A stretch of 64,000 bases of DNA. Origin: Natrinema sp. DC36 (GTDB lineage Archaea > Halobacteriota > Halobacteria > Halobacteriales > Natrialbaceae). Location: assembly GCF_020405225.1 (NCBI RefSeq), contig NZ_CP084472.1:1054001-1118000 (forward strand), written 5' to 3'. Position numbers and translations under genes: made by a program. The notes beneath the pieces were generated by a model. That model was not told where the DNA came from. It saw only the letters and a program-made list of their open reading frames with translations, and ran no database searches. Of this stretch, positions 58,465-64,000 are shown in pieces; within the stretch, counting starts at the first letter, position 1, and each line of letters starts with the position of its first letter.

Positions 58465-58710
58465 TCAGCCTCTGATCGTCAGAATCCCGTCGTTGAGGAT
58501 CACATCGCTCGCTCCCGCCGGCACGTCGAACTCGAACTGTTTCCCGCCGACGGTGACGATCGCCGTGTCGTCGACGACGTCGACCGACGGGTTCTCGCCG
58601 GTCGGACCGAAATCCACGGCGATGACGCTCTCGTCGCCGTACTCGCGGTTACCGATCGTGATTTCGTCCCCGTCGCCGGCGACGTCCTTCAGTTCGGGAG
58701 GCGTTTCCAT
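58465..58710 (-). CDS. Small Hsp20-like haloarchaeal protein
   Basis: 81 residues, all-beta: DEITIGNREYGDESVIAVDF, VDVVDDTAIVTVGGKQFEFD, VPAGASDVILNDGILTIRG. The last segment, ending in GILTI, resembles the C-terminal strand of alpha-crystallin domains, so this may be a minimal Hsp20 relative of a haloarchaeal DUF family. It lies between the isomerase and the oxidoreductase on the same strand; function unknown. Confidence 0.75.
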   Translation of the reverse strand: METPPELKDVAGDGDEITIGNREYGDESVIAVDFGPTGENPSVDVVDDTAIVTVGGKQFEFDVPAGASDVILNDGILTIRG

Positions 58711-58860
58711 GTTCGACCGTTGGTGGCTTCGCGCCGTAAACGTCGTGCACGAAATCGCCCCGTCGGTGCGGCGACCCGTTCGCGTTTCGGTTCGGTGCTG
58801 TCACCACAGCTGTCGGCTCATACCGGTCGATCTCGGTGGCGAACGGCGGTCCAAACGCAG

Positions 58861-59946
58861 CTATTCGCCTGAATCGGTCACTTCGTCGATCGTGTATGTC
58901 CGTTCCTCCTCGCTCGAGCGGTAGATGCCGTCGATGACACGCTGCACTTCGAGGGCCTCCGCGACGCTGTTGTCTGGGCTTCCCTCGCCGACGATCCGAT
59001 CGAAAAACGCCCGCTGTTCGTCTGTGTGGGTGTCGTTCTGTCGCGTCTCGATCGTCGTATCCTCGAGGTGGTCGGGACCGACGTTACTCGCCGAGTAGAT
59101 GGAGAGATCGCCCTCGAGGAGGTCGAACCGTGCACCGGCCTCGGTTCCGCGCGCGACGAACTCGTGGGTGGCTGGACGGTTGGTCGCCCAGGCGACCTCG
59201 AGCGAGATCGTCCGATTTCCCGCACAGCGGATGAACGCGCTGGCGGAGTCGTCGACGTCAAAACCGTCGGGTCCCGCATCGTCGGCCCACATGTCGAGAT
59301 AGGCGTACTCGTCGCGGGAGCCGAACTCGCTCCGTGCGACGCCGCTCACTTCAGTCACCTCGGGGTAGCCAAGCAGGTAGAGGGCGAGATCGATGGCATG
59401 GACGCCGAGATCGATGAGTGCGCCGCCCCCGGCGATCTGTCGCCGGGTGAACCAGGATCCCCGCCCCGGAATACCGCGCCGCCGGACGTAGTTCGCTTCG
59501 ACGTGGGAAATATCGCCGAGCTCGCCATGATCGATGCGGTTTTTCACGATCCGGACGGTGTTGGCGAACCGGTTGTTAAATCCGACCATCGCGCACCCCT
59601 TCGACGCGGCGGCGGCGTCCGCGATCCGTTCTGCGCTTTCGATCGAGTGGCCCAGCGGTTTCTCGAGCAGGACGTGCAGATCCCGCTCGAGGGCGTCGAC
59701 CGCGTACTCCTCGTGGTACTTGTTCGGCGTCGTGATGATAACGGCGTCGACGGTGTCGTACAATTCGCGGTGATCGTCGTAGACGTCGACGTCGTACCGT
59801 CTGGCAAAGCGCGTTCGCGCTTCGGCGGCGATGTCCATTCCGCCGGCCAGCGTGACGCCGAGTTCCACGAGTCGCTCGGCGTGGTACTGGCCGATGTTTC
59901 CCAACCCGACGATGCCAGTTTCGATATCTGTTCGGTTCGATGTCAT
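58861..59946 (-). CDS. Gfo/Idh/MocA-family oxidoreductase
   Basis: 361 residues from the ATG at 59946. N-terminal NAD(P) Rossmann fold ETGIVGLGNIGQYHAERLVE, the family EKP motif in HVLLEKPLGHSIESAER (catalytic Lys), GFNNRF, and the C-terminal alpha/beta domain with RGSWFTRRQIAGGGALIDLG and HAIDLALYLLGYPEV. Oxidises or epimerises sugars/inositols. It starts 260 bases downstream of the ABC transporter ATPase on the same strand and fits with the isomerase as a catabolic set. Confidence 0.92.
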   Translation of the reverse strand: MTSNRTDIETGIVGLGNIGQYHAERLVELGVTLAGGMDIAAEARTRFARRYDVDVYDDHRELYDTVDAVIITTPNKYHEEYAVDALERDLHVLLEKPLGHSIESAERIADAAAASKGCAMVGFNNRFANTVRIVKNRIDHGELGDISHVEANYVRRRGIPGRGSWFTRRQIAGGGALIDLGVHAIDLALYLLGYPEVTEVSGVARSEFGSRDEYAYLDMWADDAGPDGFDVDDSASAFIRCAGNRTISLEVAWATNRPATHEFVARGTEAGARFDLLEGDLSIYSASNVGPDHLEDTTIETRQNDTHTDEQRAFFDRIVGEGSPDNSVAEALEVQRVIDGIYRSSEEERTYTIDEVTDSGE

Positions 59947-60205
59947 TTCCCTGTGATCCTGGAACTGCCTTCGTTCGTCTCGCACCAGTCTGATACACCC
60001 TGTGACGCTATATCGAATGTCCTCGCTCGAGCGACTTCGGTCCGTTGCCAAACGAGGGGACCAAAGCGAACCGAGTACTCGGGGAGGGGCCGACCGGGAC
60101 CGAGTCGCAAGGGGGAGCCGACCCAAGTACGGGTCCGTCTTGATTCGGCGGGAAACCGACAGCGATCGTCCCGGTCCCCCGTCTCAGTCATCGATGAACG
60201 GGGGA

Positions 60206-61393
60206 CTAGCTGTCCGCTTCCCTCCGGGTCGTGCCGGGTTCGCGATCGGGAAGGTCCGTCAGGCCGTGAAGCAGCGCCTCTCCGGAGGCGGTATCGAAGA
60301 GGTGAATATTCGATCGATCCAGCACGACGTCGACGTCCTGACCCGCTTCGATATCCGTGTCGGGGGTGACGCTCATCAACAGTTGATTCGGTGACGTCGC
60401 GGCATCTTTGTCCATCGATCCCGCCTCGGCCTCGGCGAGTAACAGGTAAACGAAGACCTCGTCTCCCATCGGCTCGAGGACGTCGGTCCGGGCGTCGATC
60501 GGTGCCGTCGGCGCGGCGAGCGAGTCGGCGTATCGGGTCAGATGGACGTCCTCCGGCCTGACCCCCAGCGTGACGGCGTCGCCGACCGTCACGTCCGGAA
60601 TCAGCGTCGGATCGAGATCGACGGTGAAGTTGTTCGTCTCGAGGCCGTTTTCGACGAGTTCGCCCTCGACGAAGTTCATCGACGGCGAGCCGATGAAGCC
60701 CGCGACGAACAGGTTCGTCGGTTCGTTATAACAGACGAGCGGCGGCGCGATCTGCTGGAGTTTGCCGTCGTTCAGGACGGCGATCCGGTTGGACATCGTC
60801 ATCGCCTCGGCCTGGTCGTGGGTGACGTAGATGACCGTCGCGTCGAGTTCCCGGTGAAGGCGCTGGAGCTCGGTCCGCATGTGGACCCGCAGCTTCGCGT
60901 CGAGGTTCGCCAGCGGCTCGTCCATCAGGAACACGTCCGGGTTGCGAACGATCGCGCGGGCGATGCCGACCCGCTGTTGCTGGCCGCCGGACATATCGGC
61001 CGGCATCCGATCGAGCATCCCCTCGAGCTGGACGATGTCGGCGGCCTGCTCGACGCGACGTCGGACCTCCTCGTCGTCGTACTTCCGGAGCCGGAGTCCG
61101 AAGGAGATGTTCTCGTAGACGTCCATGTGAGGGAACAGCGCGATGTTCTGGAAGACCATCGCGACGCCCCGGTCTTTCGGGGCGAGGTTGGTGACCTCGT
61201 CGTCGCCGATGTACACCCGTCCCTCCGAGGGCGTCGTCAGCCCCGCGACGGTCTCCATGGTCGTCGACTTCCCGCAGCCCGAGGGGCCGACGAACGTGAC
61301 GAACTCGCCGTCTTCGACCTCGAGGCTGACGTCGTCGACCGCCGTTTCCTCTCCGTACCGTTTCGTGATGTTCTCGAGTCGTACTCGTGCCAT
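60206..61393 (-). CDS. Carbohydrate ABC transporter ATPase (UgpC/MsmX/MalK type)
   Basis: 395 residues. Walker A GPSGCGKS (36 to 43), Q-loop VFQNIALFPHMDVYENISFG, signature MSGGQQQRVGIARAIVRNPD, Walker B VFLMDEPLANLDAKLRVHMR and the H-loop HDQAEAMTM. The C-terminal TOBE/OB region (about 240 to 380) is typical of this group. Energises uptake of sugars or glycerol-phosphate-like compounds. Four bases separate it from the downstream permease stop at 61398. Confidence 0.95.
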   Translation of the reverse strand: MARVRLENITKRYGEETAVDDVSLEVEDGEFVTFVGPSGCGKSTTMETVAGLTTPSEGRVYIGDDEVTNLAPKDRGVAMVFQNIALFPHMDVYENISFGLRLRKYDDEEVRRRVEQAADIVQLEGMLDRMPADMSGGQQQRVGIARAIVRNPDVFLMDEPLANLDAKLRVHMRTELQRLHRELDATVIYVTHDQAEAMTMSNRIAVLNDGKLQQIAPPLVCYNEPTNLFVAGFIGSPSMNFVEGELVENGLETNNFTVDLDPTLIPDVTVGDAVTLGVRPEDVHLTRYADSLAAPTAPIDARTDVLEPMGDEVFVYLLLAEAEAGSMDKDAATSPNQLLMSVTPDTDIEAGQDVDVVLDRSNIHLFDTASGEALLHGLTDLPDREPGTTRREADS

Positions 61394-61397
61394 TGTG

Positions 61398-62480
61398 TTA
61401 CTCTTTGAGTGCGCCGGCAGTCAGTCCGCTGACGATCTTTTCCTGTGCGATGACCACGAGGATCGCGACGGGGATGACCCCGAGGATGCTCGCCGCGGCC
61501 ATGAGGTTGTACAACACCTGGTACTGTCCCTGATAGGCGAGGATGCCGTCGAGAATCGGCGCCCAGTTTTCGGGCTGGCCGTCCGTCATCAGGAACGAGA
61601 AGAAGAACTCGTTGTAGACGGCAATGAACGTCAGCACGCCGGCGGTCGCGACGCCGGGTGCCGACAGCGGGATGATGACGCGGAACAGCGCGCCCAGCCG
61701 AGTCGTTCCCTCGACGCGGGCCGCGTCCTCGAGCCCGTCGGGAATCTGCGAGTAGAACGTCGTGAGGATGAATATCGCCAGCGGCATGAAGATCGCCGAC
61801 AGCGGCGTCACCAGCGCGAAGGGCGTGTTGTAGAGCGTCCCGTTGCCCGTGATGGGCTCGAGGAAGAAAAACGAGGTGTTAAAGAGGTCGTTCAGCGGGA
61901 TGAAGAAGGCCGCTGGCGGGAAAAAGGAGATGACCAGCACGAGCAACATGAGCGGCGTCCGGCCGGGGAACTCGAGGCGGCCGAAGGCGTAGCCCGCGAG
62001 GCTGGCGATGACGAGGACGACGACCGTTGAGGCCAGTGCGATCACGAAGCTGTTGAACATGTAGACGTGGAAGGGGACGACCTCGAAGACCTCGATGAAC
62101 GCGTCGGGATTGAAGCCGTTGGGAGTGAAGACGATGTCCTGGAGCTGTCCTTCGGGTGTGAGCGCGACCATGAGCAGCCAGTAGAATGGAAACAGGGTCG
62201 TAAAGAGGAAGAAGATCGCCGCGACGTAGAACATCGCGCGGTACACTCGCTCGGGGTGGGAGATGGAGTCGGAGACCCACTGCTGGAGCGGGCCGCGATC
62301 GAGTTCCGCCTCGCGGGCGTCCTCGAGGACGTTCGTGCCGCCGTCGGGGCGGCCCGCGGAACGGTCCGTCGGCTCGCCGCCGTCGGGCCGGCGGAGGGTT
62401 GGATCTCGTGGTCGATCGTCCCCGCCGTCGCCGATACCTCCGCTATCGTTCGGCTCAGTGGAATCTGATGGATCAGTCAT
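61398..62480 (-). CDS. Sugar ABC transporter permease, MalG/UgpE type
   Basis: 360 residues from the ATG at 62480; the reading frame continues upstream to 63023 but only as shadow of the other permease. A 70-residue Gly/Asp-rich cytoplasmic N-terminus precedes six membrane helices (YVAAIFFLFTTLFPFYWLLM, MFNSFVIALASTVVVLVIAS, LMLLVLVISFFPPAAFFIPL and more). The EAA loop reads DGLEDAARVEGTTRLGALFR. Its ATG overlaps the TAA of the partner permease (TAATG), so both are made together. Confidence 0.93.
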   Translation of the reverse strand: MTDPSDSTEPNDSGGIGDGGDDRPRDPTLRRPDGGEPTDRSAGRPDGGTNVLEDAREAELDRGPLQQWVSDSISHPERVYRAMFYVAAIFFLFTTLFPFYWLLMVALTPEGQLQDIVFTPNGFNPDAFIEVFEVVPFHVYMFNSFVIALASTVVVLVIASLAGYAFGRLEFPGRTPLMLLVLVISFFPPAAFFIPLNDLFNTSFFFLEPITGNGTLYNTPFALVTPLSAIFMPLAIFILTTFYSQIPDGLEDAARVEGTTRLGALFRVIIPLSAPGVATAGVLTFIAVYNEFFFSFLMTDGQPENWAPILDGILAYQGQYQVLYNLMAAASILGVIPVAILVVIAQEKIVSGLTAGALKE

Positions 62481-63577
62481 TAGTACATCCCTCCTTCGGT
62501 GTCGCGGAAGAGCAGTACGTAGCCGCCGATAATCAGGCCGATCACCAGCGCCGTCGCGAACGCCACGGCGGCGGCCGTCGCGTAGATGCGCGTCCCGCCG
62601 AACATCGCCTCGACGACGAGACAGCTTAGCGACGGCACGGTGGTACAGCCGGCCGTCGATTCGATCAGCCCGAAGACTCGCATCGCGTCCATCGTTCGGA
62701 ACAGCATCGCGACCAACAGCGCCGGCATTATCAGCGGGAGCGTGATCAGTTTGAACCGCTGCCACGGCGAGGCTCCTGCCACGCGCGCGACATCGTACAG
62801 ACTGCGATCGACGCTCTGGAGTCCCGCGAGGATCAGCAAGGCCATGAACGCCGACGACTTCCAGATGTCGGCCACGAGGATGATGATGAACGCGTCCCGG
62901 CTGTTCGCCAGCGGCGTCGCGCTGAAGATGCCGAGACTCTGCATGAGGTCGGAACCGAACCCGACCGTCGGCTGGAACAGCAGGAAGAAGATCATCCCCT
63001 GAATGACGATCGGCACCGCCCACGGGAGGATGATCGCCACGCGGACCCAGCGTCGGCCCCTGAAGTCCTGATCGAGCACGTAGGCCTGGCCGAATCCGAC
63101 CACCGTCTCGATGACGACGCTGATGACCGCGAACGCGAGCGTGACGAACAGCGCCTGCTGGAAGAACGGGGTGCCGAGTTCGACGAAGGGGAACGACGAT
63201 GTCAGCCCGACGTCGAGGAACTGTCGAGCTAGCCGCGCGTTCCCGGTGAGAATGTCGACGTAGTTTTCGATGCCGACGAAGGCGCCCAGCGGTTCCAACC
63301 CCCGCGTCTGGTTGGCCCGGAGCGAAATGACGAACGTCCGGATCAGCGGGTAGAACGCGATCAGCGTCAGCAGCGCGAACGCGGGCAGCAACAGCAGGTA
63401 CGCATACGCCGCTTCGCTCAGGTTCTCCATCCAGTTCATGACGGCGTTGCCGGTCCGCTCCCGATCCTGGCTCCGTCCGGATTCGCCGCCGGTTAGCGTC
63501 CCGCCGTCGGTCAGCGGTTCGCTGGCGGGTGCCGTGCCGTCGTCGGGACGCTGCTCGTCGTTGGAATCAGTTCCCAT
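62480..63577 (-). CDS. Sugar ABC transporter permease, MalF/UgpA type
   Basis: 365 residues. A polar Asp/Gly/Ser N-terminus of about 45 residues precedes six membrane spans (AYLLLLPAFALLTLIAFYPL, LFVTLAFAVISVVIETVVGF, AIILPWAVPIVIQGMIFFLL and others). EAA-type loop SLYDVARVAGASPWQRFKLI. An external cysteine pair (STAGCTTVPSLSCLVV) is unusual. The ATG at 63577 lies inside the 3' end of the binding-protein gene (11-base overlap). Confidence 0.93.
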   Translation of the reverse strand: MGTDSNDEQRPDDGTAPASEPLTDGGTLTGGESGRSQDRERTGNAVMNWMENLSEAAYAYLLLLPAFALLTLIAFYPLIRTFVISLRANQTRGLEPLGAFVGIENYVDILTGNARLARQFLDVGLTSSFPFVELGTPFFQQALFVTLAFAVISVVIETVVGFGQAYVLDQDFRGRRWVRVAIILPWAVPIVIQGMIFFLLFQPTVGFGSDLMQSLGIFSATPLANSRDAFIIILVADIWKSSAFMALLILAGLQSVDRSLYDVARVAGASPWQRFKLITLPLIMPALLVAMLFRTMDAMRVFGLIESTAGCTTVPSLSCLVVEAMFGGTRIYATAAAVAFATALVIGLIIGGYVLLFRDTEGGMY

Positions 63578-64000
63578 TCGTTTGCACCTCCGCTTCGCTC
63601 TGCTCGAGTTCCTCCGCGAGATCGTTCATTGCGGCTTCGGGCGCCTGTGCGCCGCGATATGCCCCGTTGACTGCCTGATAAATTAGCGCCGACTGCTCCG
63701 GCCAGAGGTCCGTTGCAGGTCGCGGGATCGCGTTATCGCTGGCCGACTGGACTACGTCGGCGTACCGCGCGACGGGGCCGACATCGTTCGGATCGGCTTC
63801 CGCGACCAGATCGAGATTCGGCGGGAGGAACCCACCCAGCTCGAAGACGGTGAGCATTACCTCTCTGTTAGCGAACGCCTCGAGGACCTGTAGCGCCTCC
63901 TCCTCCCGGTTCGAAAACGGACTCACGGCGAGATTCCAGCCGCCCAGCGCCGCGGCGGTGCCGCCGACGTCCGCGTACTGGGCTTCCTCCCGGGAGACCG
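63567..64000 (-). CDS. ABC transporter sugar-binding protein, partial at window edge
   Basis: The frame is open to position 64000, so the N-terminus is missing; 143 residues plus one base are seen. TAAALGGWNLAVSPFSNREE matches the characteristic GGWxxxVxxxS segment of family 1 solute-binding proteins. A helical C-terminal region with LWPEQSALIYQAVNGAYRGA and APEAAMNDLAEELEQ follows. It captures the substrate outside the cell for the permease pair. A GTG at 63926 is an internal codon, not the start. Confidence 0.9.
   Translation of the reverse strand, partial: VSREEAQYADVGGTAAALGGWNLAVSPFSNREEEALQVLEAFANREVMLTVFELGGFLPPNLDLVAEADPNDVGPVARYADVVQSASDNAIPRPATDLWPEQSALIYQAVNGAYRGAQAPEAAMNDLAEELEQSEAEVQTNGN

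Noticed and set aside
62481-63023. Upstream extension of the MalG-type permease (to 541 aa)
   Set aside because: It lies inside the partner permease in another frame; the ATG at 62480 in a TAATG overlap is the natural start.
1-64000. CRISPR arrays and intact insertion sequences
   Set aside because: No regularly spaced repeat arrays, Cas genes or transposase frames were seen; only two-copy repeats described above.

Overview
The window is haloarchaeal chromosome. It is G+C-rich (by eye above 60 percent) and nearly every credible protein is strongly acidic. It carries archaeal hallmark genes (MCM, Orc1/Cdc6, Gar1, SRP19, GatE, TrmJ), Tat/lipobox lipoproteins, a PGF-CTERM-anchored protein, a HalOD1 protein, and many genes whose TATA box lies about 27 bases before the start codon (leaderless transcripts). 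The gene set fits the Natrialbales (Natrinema/Haloterrigena-like), but the exact genus cannot be fixed from sequence reading alone.

Region 1 (1 to about 15.2 kb, all minus strand) is one end of a tailed provirus. Read in the direction of transcription it starts at 15015 with an early module: a zinc microprotein, a coiled-coil wHTH protein, a virus-encoded MCM helicase, a chain of small overlapping zinc-ribbon and wHTH genes. A late HK97-type head module follows: two small membrane proteins, TerS with an HhH domain, TerL, portal, MuF, protease-scaffold, cement protein, major capsid protein, and a further structural gene cut by the window edge. Tail genes and integrase, if present, lie outside the window. 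About 1.4 kb without a believable gene (15.2 to 16.6 kb) separates it from the host genes.

Region 2 (16.6 to 32.3 kb) holds: a lipoprotein; a convergent SDR dehydrogenase and patatin pair resembling haloarchaeal PHA depolymerisation genes; two paralogous two-gene operons of bacterial-type PH-domain membrane proteins; between those operons an enoyl-CoA hydratase homologue, a zinc finger, a CNNM-like transporter, UspA and fumarase; then a second UspA, BolA and NifU-like proteins, a divergent ArsR-type regulator/unknown pair, and MscS.

Region 3 (32.4 to 49.9 kb) has cysS, a regulator with two FAD-dependent oxidoreductases, a presenilin-like protease, Gar1-SRP19, a divergent btuF/btuCD vitamin B12 importer, gatE, two lesser-known proteins and trmJ. 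An 83-bp nested palindrome lies between two convergent genes.

Region 4 (49.9 to 57.4 kb) contains a chromosomal replication origin: a 950-bp intergenic strip with ORB-like repeats and an AT-rich, CTAG-dense unwinding candidate, directly upstream of orc1/cdc6. A divergent dihydropteroate-synthase-family gene, a candidate structured RNA and mptE (pterin biosynthesis) follow, then a photolyase and a HalOD1 protein.

Region 5 (57.4 to 64 kb) is a carbohydrate-type locus: a sugar phosphate isomerase/epimerase-like protein, a Gfo/Idh/MocA oxidoreductase and a sugar ABC importer (ATPase, two permeases, and a binding protein cut by the window edge).
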